In this document: positions 46,920 to 56,387 of the stretch, piece by piece
Numbering within the stretch: position 1 is the first letter of the stretch
Layout: each line of letters starts with the position of its first letter
Assembly (NCBI GenBank): GCA_903906365.1
Contig: CAIVKC010000004.1
Location: forward strand, 1-64,000
Direction of reading: 5' to 3'
DNA length: 64,000 nucleotides
Origin: an uncultured Bacteroidota bacterium
Lineage (GTDB): Bacteria > Bacteroidota > Bacteroidia > Chitinophagales > Chitinophagaceae
Made by a program: the position numbers and the translations under genes
Notes under the pieces: model-generated
The model's database searches: none
What the model was told of the DNA's origin: nothing
The model's input: the letters and a program-made list of their open reading frames with translations, nothing else

Positions 46920-48169
46920 AACTGCTCACCCAATATTCCTGGATCAACCTGTTGGTGATGATTATGATCTTCATGCTGTCCTGCGCCGTACTCTACCAGC
47001 TTACCCACTACATCCTGATCCGGGAAATGGACGCGGATCTTTCGGGCATTGAAAAAAAAGTCAGCAGCTATGCCGCCCGCTATCAGGCCCTGCCTGCCGG
47101 ATATCCCCTGGATGAGGAAAAGATCAGTTTTGAGCCCACCGGTTCCCTTCAGGCGGCCCGGAGCCTTGCCCTGGTCCAGTTGTTCAGTGAAAGGGAGGGG
47201 AAGATGCATAATTTCCGCCAACTGGTCTTTCCCCTGCAGGTCTCCGGGGAGTGGTACCGGGTAAGGGTGGCCAAACCCGTGGAGGGTATGCACCACCTGA
47301 GCCGCGCCCTGATTGCCGTATCGGTGGTGACCATCCTGGTGACGATCCTGATTTCCCTGTGGCTCCACCGGCTGCTGCTCAGAAAGCTCTGGAAGCCCTT
47401 TTATGCCTCCCTGGGGATCATGCGCTCCTTTCAGCTCGGGCGGACCAATGACCTGCATTTCCCGGCTACCAACATTGCTGAATTCTCCTTCATGAATGAA
47501 AGCCTGCTGATGGCTACCCGCAAGGCCGAACAGGATTACCTGCTGCTGAAAGAATTCACCGAGAACGCTTCCCACGAGATACAGACGCCCCTGTCGGTCA
47601 TCCGCTCCAAACTCGATATGCTGATCCAGGATAAAGAGCTCTCCGAAAAGCAAAGTGAACTGGCCAAAGCGGCCTATGCGGCCATCAAGCGGCTTTCCCG
47701 GCTCAACCAGTCGCTGCTGCTGCTGGCCAAAATTGAAAACCAGCAGTTCAATAACAGCCGGCGGATCAGCCTGCCGGAGAAAATCACCGAAAAAATCCAG
47801 CAGTTTCACGAACTCTGGCTGAGCCGCGACATTACGGTGACCACCCGCCTGCAGGAAAGCTACCTGTGCATCAACCCCGAACTGCTGGATATCCTGCTCA
47901 ATAACCTGTTCAGCAATGCCTCCAACCACAATATCCCCTCCGGCCTGATATCCATTGAACTATCCCCCAACTCCCTGAAGGTGGCCAATACCGGTTCCCG
48001 CCATGCCCTGGACGGTCAGCGGCTGTTCTCCCGCTTTTACAAGGAATCGGTGAACTCCAACCACAACGGGCTGGGCCTGTCCATCATCAAACAGATTTCC
48101 AAAGTCTCTTCCATGCAGGCCAGCTACCAGTTCAGCGGCAACCAGCATGCCTTCCTGATCTCCTGGTAG
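46916..48169 (+). CDS. Sensor histidine kinase (HisKA/HATPase)
   Basis: The 417-residue protein has two membrane helices (residues ~11-30, NLLVMIMIFMLSCAVLYQL, and ~126-146, ALIAVSVVTILVTILISLWL) flanking a periplasmic sensor region of about 95 residues. The H-box is ENASHEIQTPLSVI. The N-box is LLNNLFSNASNHN and the G-box NGLGLSIIKQ. The ATP-binding domain is short. Its start overlaps the regulator stop (ATGA). The periplasmic domain has no recognised fold. The receptor operon starts 142 bp downstream on the same strand, implying it senses the ligand or its shortage. Confidence 0.9.
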   Translation: MKLLTQYSWINLLVMIMIFMLSCAVLYQLTHYILIREMDADLSGIEKKVSSYAARYQALPAGYPLDEEKISFEPTGSLQAARSLALVQLFSEREGKMHNFRQLVFPLQVSGEWYRVRVAKPVEGMHHLSRALIAVSVVTILVTILISLWLHRLLLRKLWKPFYASLGIMRSFQLGRTNDLHFPATNIAEFSFMNESLLMATRKAEQDYLLLKEFTENASHEIQTPLSVIRSKLDMLIQDKELSEKQSELAKAAYAAIKRLSRLNQSLLLLAKIENQQFNNSRRISLPEKITEKIQQFHELWLSRDITVTTRLQESYLCINPELLDILLNNLFSNASNHNIPSGLISIELSPNSLKVANTGSRHALDGQRLFSRFYKESVNSNHNGLGLSIIKQISKVSSMQASYQFSGNQHAFLISW

Positions 48170-48311
48170 ACCAATTCTGATTTTTTTCTGAAGTTATTAT
48201 TACCAATCAATTAAGATACTGTCATCATTGGGTTAATTGGTCGCAGTCGGCCCTGAAGCTGCCGGGGATGGCTCTAATATTGCAACCTCAATCAAAGACT
48301 AACTGTAAAAG

Positions 48312-51161
48312 ATGATGCGTTTATCTATATCCGGAAGGGCCTTTTTCATAGTGGTACTGACCATGGTTTTGTGCAATGCGGCAAAGGCCGGAGAAATCAG
48401 GGGCCATGTATATGATTACAGCAACCGGGAGCAGCTGGTGGGTGCGGCCATCACCTTAAGCCCTTCGGGAAAAAAAGCGGCCACCACCCTGGACGGAGGT
48501 TTTTCTTTTCGGAACCTGCCTGGTGGCAGCTACCACCTGACCATTACCTATGTAGGCTATCAAAGCCTGGATACCACCCTGGTCCTGGCTGGCAGCGGCA
48601 CCACCTCCTTTAATGTCTACCTGGTCCCGGCTTCTTCGAGCCTGGCGGCCGTTACGGTCTCCTCTGCCCGCGGGGGCGGCACGGACGAATTCGCCAAAAG
48701 AAAGGAACAGTTTGCCAATAATATCGTCAACATCGTCTCGGCTACCTCGATTTCCATCTCCCCGGACATCACGGTGGCCAATGTCATGCAGCGGGTATCG
48801 GGTGTTTCCATCGAACGCAGCTCCTCCGGCGACGGCCAGCATGCCATCATCCGGGGTATGGATAAAAGATACAATACGACACTGGTCAACGGCGTAAAGA
48901 TACCCAGCCCCGATAACCGCAACCGCTACGTGCCGCTGGACATATTCCCGGCAGAACTGCTGGAAAGGGTGGAAGTGATCAAATCGCTGACCCCGGACAT
49001 GGAAGCAGATGCCGCGGGCGGGGTGATCAACCTGGTGATGAAAAATGCGCCGGAGCGGTTCAAACTGGAAGGGAATGTGGGAACAGGCTACAGCCAGCTT
49101 TTTTTAAACCGCGATTTTTATTCCTTTTCCAAGTCCACGGTGTCCCTGAAATCTCCCGCAGAGATCCTCGGCCCGGGTGTTTTTGCCCCCCTTTCAGCCT
49201 TCCCTTACAATAACCTGGTCGCCACGGCGGCCAAACCGCCGGTCAATAAGAATGTCAGCCTGACCCTGGGAGACCGGTTCTTGAAAAACAAACTGGGTGT
49301 CATTTTCTCGGGCAGCTACCAGAACGCTTACCGCGGCAGCAATTCCAACGTGCTGCTGCAAAGCCAGACGGTACCCGCCGCTCCCAACAATACGACGGCC
49401 CAGCAGCCCGCGTTTTCGGATGTCTATGCCCGTCAGTATAATTCCCGGATCGACCGCTCCGGGTTGGAAACCAAAGTGGATTACAATTTCAACCCCGACA
49501 ATTCCATCAGTTTGTTTGCCACCTACCTGCAGCTCAATGAAAGAAGAACGCGGCTGACCAGCGACTCGCTGCTGGGCGGCTACCGCACCATCAATAATTA
49601 TATAGGTTCCTACGCCATCTATAACCTGACGGAAACCCGCAATGACCTGCAAAATATCAGTAATATCACCCTGCAGGGGCGCAACAAATTCTCCGCAGGC
49701 CTCACGGGAGACTGGTCCCTGGTGGCCTCCGAGGCCAAAAGAGAGATACCCGATATCGCCGAATTTGCCACCGGTCAGCCGGTCAACCCCAATACCAGCA
49801 ACGGTACTTTTACCATCGGCGCTCCGCAGACCGAAAACCAGTCCCGGGACTGGATACACAATACCGACAAGGACCTGGCGGGATATCTTAATGTCCATAG
49901 CAAACAATCCATCGCAGGCCGTAAGGCCCTGTTCAGCGCTGGCGGCATGTACCGCCATAAGGAAAGGGATAACTATGCCAATTCCTACCACCTGACCCCG
50001 GTCAGTGACCCGGATTCGGTCTACCAGCAGTTCGTGTCCATACCCGCCTCCCGGTTTACGTTCATTCCCTCCAATGCGGCCCTGGGCAACGCGGCGCAGA
50101 ATCCGGGCATCTACCATGCCTATGAAAATGTGACGGCGGGCTATGTGCAGGGAAAATACCAGGTTTCCCCCAGCCTGGAATTGCTTGGCGGACTGCGGGT
50201 GGAAAATACGCACCAAAACTACCTGTCCTCCCTCAATCCGGCCCTGCCCGGGAAGTCGGCAGATATCCACTACCTGGATGTTTTACCCAGCCTGCAGGGA
50301 AAATATTCATTTACTGACCGCCGGGCCCTGCGCTTCTCTTATTTCAGGTCCATATTCCGTCCGGCCTTTGCCGACCTGATCCCCTTCCCGGACAAAAGCG
50401 GATCCAATGACTCCTACCTGACGGAAGGAAATCCCTATATCAAGCACACCGTCATCGATAATTTTGACCTGCGCTATGAAATGTTCCCCAAAGGACTGGA
50501 CCAGTTCATGCTGGGCACTTTTTATAAGATCATCAATAACCCCATCGAATACGCTTTTTCCAGTGGCAGCGGATCCTACAGCGCTACCCCGGTACTCTCC
50601 CCGCAAAACTTTGGGACCGCCCATAATTTCGGCATTGAAGTGGTCTTCCGCAAGTATTTTGGGGATTTCGGGGTCTCGGGCAATTACACCTTCACCCATT
50701 CTGTCATCAACGCCAGCAAACTCTATGTGTATTTGACCCCTTCGGGCTCGACGACCTATTCGACGGTGGCCGACCGCAGGCCGCTGCAGGGACAAAGTGA
50801 GCATATCGGCAATTTTTCGCTGCTCTATAAAAATCCGCGTAGTAAAATAGACGCCCAGCTGGCCTTAGTGTATACCGGTGCCCGGATCAATACCCTCTCC
50901 CAGTACAAAGGTTTTGACAACTGGGAAAAGGCTACCACCAACCTGGATTTTTCCGCCCAGAAGGAATTCGGCAGACACTATATTATTTACATAAAGGCCA
51001 ACAACCTGCTCAACACCCCCTTTCAGCTGATCGTCAAGCAACATAACAATGCCTATAATACCGATACCAAGCTGCCTTTCCAGGAAAGCTCCGATTACCT
51101 GACGGTACAGTATGACAGGTTTTATGCTTCCTATTCCATCGGATTCAGATTTAAATTTTAA
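48312..51161 (+). CDS. Large TonB-dependent receptor
   Basis: The 949-residue protein has a signal peptide (FFIVVLTMVLCNAAKA), a carboxypeptidase-regulatory-like domain (~25-110, IRGHVYDYSNREQLVGAAIT), then a plug with VMQRVSGVSIERSSSGDGQH, IIRGMDKRYNTTLVNG and AELLERVEVIKSLTPDMEAD-AAGGVINLV. The barrel ends SYSIGFRFKF. The plug phrases are those of the TonB receptor class also common in Xanthomonas and Caulobacter. There is no SusD. It is followed after 17 bp by a beta-helix lipoprotein that may act as its surface partner. The ligand is unknown. Confidence 0.92.
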   Translation: MMRLSISGRAFFIVVLTMVLCNAAKAGEIRGHVYDYSNREQLVGAAITLSPSGKKAATTLDGGFSFRNLPGGSYHLTITYVGYQSLDTTLVLAGSGTTSFNVYLVPASSSLAAVTVSSARGGGTDEFAKRKEQFANNIVNIVSATSISISPDITVANVMQRVSGVSIERSSSGDGQHAIIRGMDKRYNTTLVNGVKIPSPDNRNRYVPLDIFPAELLERVEVIKSLTPDMEADAAGGVINLVMKNAPERFKLEGNVGTGYSQLFLNRDFYSFSKSTVSLKSPAEILGPGVFAPLSAFPYNNLVATAAKPPVNKNVSLTLGDRFLKNKLGVIFSGSYQNAYRGSNSNVLLQSQTVPAAPNNTTAQQPAFSDVYARQYNSRIDRSGLETKVDYNFNPDNSISLFATYLQLNERRTRLTSDSLLGGYRTINNYIGSYAIYNLTETRNDLQNISNITLQGRNKFSAGLTGDWSLVASEAKREIPDIAEFATGQPVNPNTSNGTFTIGAPQTENQSRDWIHNTDKDLAGYLNVHSKQSIAGRKALFSAGGMYRHKERDNYANSYHLTPVSDPDSVYQQFVSIPASRFTFIPSNAALGNAAQNPGIYHAYENVTAGYVQGKYQVSPSLELLGGLRVENTHQNYLSSLNPALPGKSADIHYLDVLPSLQGKYSFTDRRALRFSYFRSIFRPAFADLIPFPDKSGSNDSYLTEGNPYIKHTVIDNFDLRYEMFPKGLDQFMLGTFYKIINNPIEYAFSSGSGSYSATPVLSPQNFGTAHNFGIEVVFRKYFGDFGVSGNYTFTHSVINASKLYVYLTPSGSTTYSTVADRRPLQGQSEHIGNFSLLYKNPRSKIDAQLALVYTGARINTLSQYKGFDNWEKATTNLDFSAQKEFGRHYIIYIKANNLLNTPFQLIVKQHNNAYNTDTKLPFQESSDYLTVQYDRFYASYSIGFRFKF

Positions 51162-51178
51162 AAATAAACAGTTAAACA

Positions 51179-52603
51179 ATGAAACAGATTAAGATGACCG
51201 TGTTTGCAATGATGCTGGCCGCAGCCTTTGCATCCTGTTCCAAAAGCAATTCCACCACTGTATCGCAGGCCCAGATACAGGTAGGTCAGCCGGTAAGCAA
51301 CAGTGCCCCCCTGTCTGGTGCGATCAAAGGCACCATGAAGACAGGCCTTACATATATCATCACCGCTGATGTGACCATCAATGCCGGGGATACCCTGCTG
51401 ATTCAAAAAGGGGTGACCGTACAGGTAAAAAACGGCTCGAATTTCTTTGTCAACGGGACCCTGGTCAGCCTCGGTACCAAAGACGCGCCGGTCACCATCA
51501 CCGATCCTTCCAGGACCAAGACAACCGGACCTTCCACGGCCACCTCCGATTCGGCCTATGCCGGCGGATGGGGCGGTATCTGGTGCTCTCCCACCTGCCC
51601 CCTGCTGGTCATCAAATGGACGCATCTTGATTTTGCAGGTGCCGGTCTTCAGACCACTCCCTTTGCAGGCCCTTCCGTTGGGGATCAGTACGCGGTATAT
51701 TTCGGCAATTACAGCGGGGTATTCATCCTGGAAGATTCATGGATCTATGGCACCCCCGATGATGCCATCCGTTTTTATGGCGGCAATATCAATATGATGC
51801 GCAATACCCTGGAAAAATGCGGTGGTACCGGCGGCGACGGCTTCAACGCCAAAGGCGGCACACAGGGCAATATGGCCTATAACCTGATCATCGGCGGGGC
51901 CACCAACGGCACCAAATCTGCCAACGACGGTTCTACCGGCCGGCAGTGTATGATCGCCATGTTCAACAATACCTATGTCAATGACGGTTTCCGCAACACC
52001 GGCACCTTCGGTGCCAGAAGCGGTTCCATTGAAGTGGAAAACCATTCCAGGGCACTGGCTTACAATAACCTGATCGTTGACTGTAAATTCGGCGTACGCA
52101 TCGCCGGCGGAAATGATGTTACGGCAAAAGTTTACCTGGCCGACACCACCGGCCCGCACACCGGGGATCCGATTTCCCAGACTGCCTATGGCAACAACTT
52201 CTTTTATGTGGATGCCGTTAACCTGGCCAACCAGATCGTTCCAACCAATGTGGCCCAGGCTGTGGTGACCCATCCCCAGGCTTCCGATATTCCCAACATG
52301 GCGGCTTTCCTGGGCGCTTCCTATACCTTCGGCATGCAGTACGACGGCACTTCCCTGGTCGGACAGAACAACCCCCTGTTTGTAAACTATCCCCTGCCCA
52401 ACACAGGTTACCAGACCCAGTGCTCGGTGGACGGATTTGATTTCCACCTGAAGTCAGGTTCTCCTGCCATCGGAAAAGGAACACAGGCCTTTGCTGCCAT
52501 CAGCAATGTTCCGGTGGATCCCAATTTCGGCTCCAGCGGCATCACCGGCCCGGGTAAAGATATTGGCTGCTACCAGACCGACGGCAGCGGTAACCAGCAT
52601 TGA
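51179..52603 (+). CDS. Parallel beta-helix-like lipoprotein
   Basis: The 474-residue protein has a lipobox at C20 (LAAAFASC). The rest has short repeating coils typical of right-handed parallel beta-helix proteins: GDTLLIQKGVTVQVKNGSNF, FVNGTLVSLGTKDAPVTI, DDAIRFYGGNINMMRNTLEK, MAYNLIIGGATNGT, LAYNNLIVDCKFGVRIAGGN. Cys residues occur near GIWCSPTCPLL and at the C terminus. No polyuronate lyase catalytic residues could be assigned. The gene starts 17 bp after the receptor stop, so both are one transcript, and a hairpin follows. A role as ligand-binding partner of the receptor is inference. Confidence 0.8.
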   Translation: MKQIKMTVFAMMLAAAFASCSKSNSTTVSQAQIQVGQPVSNSAPLSGAIKGTMKTGLTYIITADVTINAGDTLLIQKGVTVQVKNGSNFFVNGTLVSLGTKDAPVTITDPSRTKTTGPSTATSDSAYAGGWGGIWCSPTCPLLVIKWTHLDFAGAGLQTTPFAGPSVGDQYAVYFGNYSGVFILEDSWIYGTPDDAIRFYGGNINMMRNTLEKCGGTGGDGFNAKGGTQGNMAYNLIIGGATNGTKSANDGSTGRQCMIAMFNNTYVNDGFRNTGTFGARSGSIEVENHSRALAYNNLIVDCKFGVRIAGGNDVTAKVYLADTTGPHTGDPISQTAYGNNFFYVDAVNLANQIVPTNVAQAVVTHPQASDIPNMAAFLGASYTFGMQYDGTSLVGQNNPLFVNYPLPNTGYQTQCSVDGFDFHLKSGSPAIGKGTQAFAAISNVPVDPNFGSSGITGPGKDIGCYQTDGSGNQH

Positions 52604-52640
52604 TTTAATACCATTAGACATTAACCTTATCCAACGCAAT

Positions 52641-52684
52641 CTGGCAGCTGTAACCGGCGGTATTCACCGGCGGACAGCTGCCAG
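52641..52684 (+). terminator. Hairpin after the beta-helix lipoprotein gene
   Basis: CTGGCAGCTGT (52641-52651) pairs perfectly with ACAGCTGCCAG (52674-52684). The 22-nt loop can form a smaller CCGG pairing. A T-rich tail (ATTATTATATT) follows. It lies 37 bp past the stop and probably reduces read-through to the gene at 52719. Confidence 0.65.
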
Positions 52685-52718
52685 ATTATTATATTCCATC
52701 CCCAACAACTGGCACTCT

Positions 52719-53627
52719 ATGTGGCGATCCGGTCTAGTATGTTTATTGCTCGTCCAGCTGATGAACGGCTGTGGCAAAACCGGGGCGGTTCCCGGCCCGC
52801 CGGTCAATGCAGGGTCCGATTCAGCCCTGGTCATTGACCTAAAGCATACCCTTCCCACCCTGCTTAAAGAATCTTCGGGGCTTTGTTATACCGATGGACA
52901 GCTCTGGACTTTTGGGGACAGCGGCAATCCCAACGCCATTTATAAAATCGATTCGGCCACTGGAGCCATCCTGCAGACGGTGACCATCGCCAATTTCCCC
53001 AATGTGGACTGGGAGGACATCACGGCTGATTCCAGCTATATCTATGTGGGGGATTTCGGAAACAATTATGGCAACCGGACCGATCTGAGGATTCTTCGTA
53101 TCAAAAAATCCGATATCGTGTCAGGGGAAGCTTTTGTGACCCTGCAGGCGGATGCCATTTCGTTTTCCTATGCGGACCAGACGGATTTTTCCGCCAATGA
53201 GAATACCAATTTTGACTGCGAAGCCCTGGCTGCCATCCAGGGAAGCCTGTATATTTTTACCAAGGACCAGGCAGACCTGCAAACCCGTTGCTACCGCCTG
53301 GCTGATACGCCCGGGGTATATTCCCTTTCCCCGGTGGCGCAGTTCAACTCCGGGGGAAAAATCACGGCTGCCGCCTATAACCCCGCCAGCGGGGAACTCG
53401 CCCTGCTTGGATATATGAATAAAAAGATAAGGTCATTTATTTGGCTGATGCATGATTATCCCGGGGACCGTTTTTTCAGCGGGATGGTTCAACGCTTTAA
53501 TATCGGATCCCAGCGGGATTGGCAGACCGAAGGCCTGGATTATATATCCGGCAGCCGGCTGATGATGAGCTGCGAGACCAGCACCAGCCACCTGGCCTCC
53601 CTGTATGCGGTGCAAAAATCCTGGTAA
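52719..53627 (+). CDS. Beta-propeller-like lipoprotein
   Basis: ATG 52719 is chosen because it gives a lipoprotein signal (MWRSGLVCLLLVQLMNGC, C18); the longer frame from 52491 runs inside the upstream gene. The 302 residues contain repeated beta sheets with propeller-type turns: SGLCYTDGQLWTFGDSGNPN, YKIDSATGAILQTVTI, DWEDITADSSYIYVGDFGNN, AAYNPASGELALLGY, EGLDYISGSRLMMSC. The last recalls SdiA-regulated or phytase-esterase-like propellers, but catalytic residues cannot be assigned. It may be the fifth gene of the two-component/TonB locus, though a hairpin precedes it. Confidence 0.72.
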   Translation: MWRSGLVCLLLVQLMNGCGKTGAVPGPPVNAGSDSALVIDLKHTLPTLLKESSGLCYTDGQLWTFGDSGNPNAIYKIDSATGAILQTVTIANFPNVDWEDITADSSYIYVGDFGNNYGNRTDLRILRIKKSDIVSGEAFVTLQADAISFSYADQTDFSANENTNFDCEALAAIQGSLYIFTKDQADLQTRCYRLADTPGVYSLSPVAQFNSGGKITAAAYNPASGELALLGYMNKKIRSFIWLMHDYPGDRFFSGMVQRFNIGSQRDWQTEGLDYISGSRLMMSCETSTSHLASLYAVQKSW

Positions 53628-53631
53628 AAAA

Positions 53632-53677
53632 AATGCATCCCCGGTTTGCCTGCAAAGGCAATCTCCGGACATGCATT
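53632..53677. terminator. Imperfect hairpin between convergent genes
   Basis: AATGCAT..CCGG..TTGCC and GGCAA..CCGG..ATGCATT form an interrupted stem directly after the stop at 53627 and before the end of the PepSY-like gene (minus). It may serve as a bidirectional terminator. Confidence 0.5.
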
Positions 53678-53733
53678 GTTTGACGCTACAGTAATCTCTT
53701 TATTAAGTAGGATTGGCCTTCCGGCCAGGTCCC

Positions 53734-54183
53734 TTAGTGCCTGTCTTCGTAAGGGCGCTCTTCTCCCTGTTCATTCATAAATACAATCCTGTTTCTTCCG
53801 CCCAGGCGGATCATAACCCTGAAAAAACCGGTGTTATCGGGGGCTTCTATCCGTTCGAAACGGTAGTGTCCCCGGCGGTACTTATTTTGAAGATGTTCCA
53901 TGATGGCCGGCGGTACGTCATGGTCATCATAGGGAATATGGGAATCCAGGTGCCTGCCATCCTGGTCATAATGGGCAATCATTTCCCCACGTCCACGGGG
54001 AGACTGGTCGTTGAAGCTGGCATGCCAGTGGCCATTGCTTTGGTTCCAGTGCGTTTGGCGGGCATCCGGGTAGTCATGCTGGAAGTTCTGTCTGACCTGG
54101 TCTGGTACATCATGGTGTCTTTCCTGGGCAAAGAGGAAACCTCCGCTAATTAATAGGATCACAGCGATCATTGTCTTTTTCAT
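53734..54183 (-). CDS. PepSY-like (DUF2874) periplasmic protein
   Basis: The 149-residue protein has a signal peptide (MKKTMIAVILLISGGFLFAQ). The domain shows VRQNFQHDYPDARQTHWNQS-NGHWHASF and ending strands FRVMIRLGGRNRIVFMNEQG. It is unusually rich in His, Asp and Arg (RHHDVPD, RPYEDRH), which could bind metal ions. The family role is unknown. It is a second member with the one at 40586, sharing little sequence beyond the fold pattern. Confidence 0.78.
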   Translation of the reverse strand: MKKTMIAVILLISGGFLFAQERHHDVPDQVRQNFQHDYPDARQTHWNQSNGHWHASFNDQSPRGRGEMIAHYDQDGRHLDSHIPYDDHDVPPAIMEHLQNKYRRGHYRFERIEAPDNTGFFRVMIRLGGRNRIVFMNEQGEERPYEDRH

Positions 54184-54478
54184 GTGCTTAGAAATTATTT
54201 ATGCTATTTATTATTCAAATAACCTGCCATTTTTTGCGGCCCTTCGGGGATAAGCCGAAAGCAAAGCCCCCTCCGTCAGCGATTCCCTTTCCAGGGGTTT
54301 ATACTTTAAAAAAAACCGGGTTCGGGCAAAAAGCCCCGATATCCGGCATGGCCAAAACCCAATAAACAAATGCCGGATAGGATATGGGTTATTTCCGCGC
54401 TCCATTGATTACCCAGCACTTTTTAGGTCATTCAACGGTATTGTTCAAAATGGCTAATTTTACCAAAACCGGAATATT

Positions 54479-55330
54479 ATGAAAGCATTTTTGGGTATGG
54501 GATTACTGGGTTCCAATTTTGTAAAGGCCATGATCAAAAAAGGGGATCAGGTGCAGGTATGGAACCGTACAGCCAGCAGGGCATTGTCCATGGAGGCCTT
54601 TGGGGCTAAGGCCTTTAACAGTGTCAGTGATGCCGTTCGGGGAGCCAGCCGGATACATCTTACACTAAAAGACGACGCTGCCGTGGATGAAGTGCTGGCA
54701 GCAGCCCTGCCTGGATTGGAAAAGGGAGCCGTCATCATCGATCACACGACCACCTCGGCAGCAGGTGCCATCGAAAGAACAAAGACCTGGAAAGCCCGTG
54801 GATTTATCTATCTGCATGCCCCTGTTTTCATGGGGCCGCCCAATGCCCTGGAAAGCACGGGTATCATGCTGTTATCCGGGGATCAGTCGGTAATTAACCT
54901 GATGGAACCGGAACTATCCAAAATGACCGGAAAACTGTTCAATGCCGGCCCCGAGGAAGGCAAAGCAGCCGGGCTGAAACTGATTGGCAACCTGTTTTTG
55001 TTGTCGCTGACGGCAGGGATATCCGACACGCTGGCCCTGGCCAAAGCACAGGGCATTGCCACCCCAGAAGTCATGGCCCTGTTTGATTCCTTTAATCCGG
55101 GAGCGATGATGCCTGCCCGTATGAAAAGAATATGCACAGGCAAATTTGATGAGCCTTCCTGGGAACTGGTCATGGCCCGAAAGGATGCCGGCCTGATGAT
55201 GGATGCCGCCGCCCGGGCATCGGTCCCGCTCATGGTGATCCCCACCATTGCAGCAGCGATGGACAGCTGGATTCAGAAAGGCCATGGGCATGACGACTGG
55301 AGCATAATTGCCAAGAACAGCCTTTCCTGA
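54479..55330 (+). CDS. Beta-hydroxyacid dehydrogenase-like NAD(P)-dependent oxidoreductase
   Basis: The 283-residue protein starts with a Rossmann fold (FLGMGLLGSNFVKAMIK, GxGxxG). The NRT after the second strand (VQVWNRTASRA) suggests NADPH preference. The substrate loop DHTTTSAAGA matches the family's D-x-S-T. The catalytic Lys is in GLKLIGNLF. It belongs to the 3-hydroxyisobutyrate/GLYR1-like dehydrogenases that oxidise or reduce short beta-hydroxy or alpha-keto acids. It is transcribed alone; the exact substrate is unknown. Confidence 0.9.
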   Translation: MKAFLGMGLLGSNFVKAMIKKGDQVQVWNRTASRALSMEAFGAKAFNSVSDAVRGASRIHLTLKDDAAVDEVLAAALPGLEKGAVIIDHTTTSAAGAIERTKTWKARGFIYLHAPVFMGPPNALESTGIMLLSGDQSVINLMEPELSKMTGKLFNAGPEEGKAAGLKLIGNLFLLSLTAGISDTLALAKAQGIATPEVMALFDSFNPGAMMPARMKRICTGKFDEPSWELVMARKDAGLMMDAAARASVPLMVIPTIAAAMDSWIQKGHGHDDWSIIAKNSLS

Positions 55331-55380
55331 TCCCAGGACCACCTGGTCTTCTTTTCGGGCCTCCCTCTAAAAAATAGGTT

Positions 55381-55878
55381 CATGAGAGTTATCCTATCCG
55401 CATGCTGATGTGGCTGGGTGGAATCAAATTAGCCCGGTTGTCACCGGTATGTTGTGATACATCCGGCCACCTGATGGTTTTTATCGGTGCGGATGAGAGC
55501 GGGACCGGTACGCCGGTATTTCGGCCCCCGCTCAGGGGAGACCTGAAACTACCGGTTAAAATGACGAAGGCCTACCATCAGCTCCTGGCTCAAATGGATT
55601 CCGCAGTTATCAGTGGTCTGGACTGAACGAAACAATGGGCCATGGTACTGGCCAGCATTACTTTGGACAGGGATTCGGAGGTGCTTTCAGAAATCAGGCA
55701 AAAGGCCTTTGCCGCCATCGTGGAGATGGCGCGGTGGAAGAGCAGGTCGCATGCCTACGCTGCTTTTGTCATCCTGGGCCGCCTATCGGGGGCGGATGAA
55801 AGGACCCTGATTGAAGAAAATTTTTCCCAAAACTGGCCTGCGGAAATAGAGCGGATGCCTAAAATGGGCAGCCTGTAG
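55381..55878 (+). pseudogene. Possible degraded HEAT-like gene with in-frame TGA
   Basis: Two short open frames, 55402-55626 and 55642-55878, lie in the same frame and are separated only by TGA at 55624-55626, with the sequence continuing TKQWAMVLASITLD. The second part is helical (SEIRQKAFAAIVEMARW, HAYAAFVILGRLSG), resembling HEAT-repeat proteins. The first part has no recognised domain. If joined, a product of about 160 residues results. It may be a remnant, or the second half alone (78 residues) may be expressed. Confidence 0.35.
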
Positions 55879-56005
55879 CAAAGACCCCCTGGCTGACACA
55901 CTCCTTACAGCCAACCATCCTGCAAGCGGGGATATCTGTGCGGATATTTATTTATTTCGGTATACCTTACAAACAGATAAGCCATTAAACCAAGCCTGTT
56001 TTTTC

Positions 56006-56386
56006 ATGTCCCGACTACATAAAATCATCCATTATGGCCTGGCTGCGCTCTGGCTGGTTAACGGCCTGTATTGCAAGTTGCTGAACCTGGTTCCCAGGCA
56101 CCGGCAGATTGTGGCCGCCATCCTGGGACCTGCCCATGCAGCCCTCCTGACCACTCTGATTGGCGTTTGTGAAATCACCATGGCCTGCTGGATACTCAGT
56201 GGCTATAAATCCCGGTTCTGCGCCATATCGCAGATCACGTTAGTGGCTGTGATGAACTCCATTGAATTTTTTGCCGCCCCCGGGCTCCTGCTCTGGGGAA
56301 GGTTCAATGCCCTGTTTGCTGGCGTACTGATTGGAGTGATTTATTACGATGAATTTTTCCTGCATAAAACACAAATGGCTGCCTGA
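56006..56386 (+). CDS. DoxX-like small membrane protein
   Basis: The 126-residue protein has four membrane helices (IIHYGLAALWLVNGLYCKLL, AALLTTLIGVCEITMACWIL, FCAISQITLVAVMNSIEFF, LFAGVLIGVIYYDEFF). This is the DoxX-like family layout. It is the first gene of a tight four-gene run: the DUF2071 gene begins one base after its stop codon. Family function is poorly defined, with links to redox or quinone chemistry. Confidence 0.82.
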   Translation: MSRLHKIIHYGLAALWLVNGLYCKLLNLVPRHRQIVAAILGPAHAALLTTLIGVCEITMACWILSGYKSRFCAISQITLVAVMNSIEFFAAPGLLLWGRFNALFAGVLIGVIYYDEFFLHKTQMAA

Positions 56387-56387
56387 T

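Noticed and set aside
46862-47929. A 355-codon minus-strand frame opposite the histidine kinase gene
   Set aside because: Antisense shadow; the plus strand has H, N and G boxes in order.
49194-50270. A 358-codon minus-strand frame opposite the TonB receptor
   Set aside because: Antisense shadow of a receptor with intact plug and barrel motifs.
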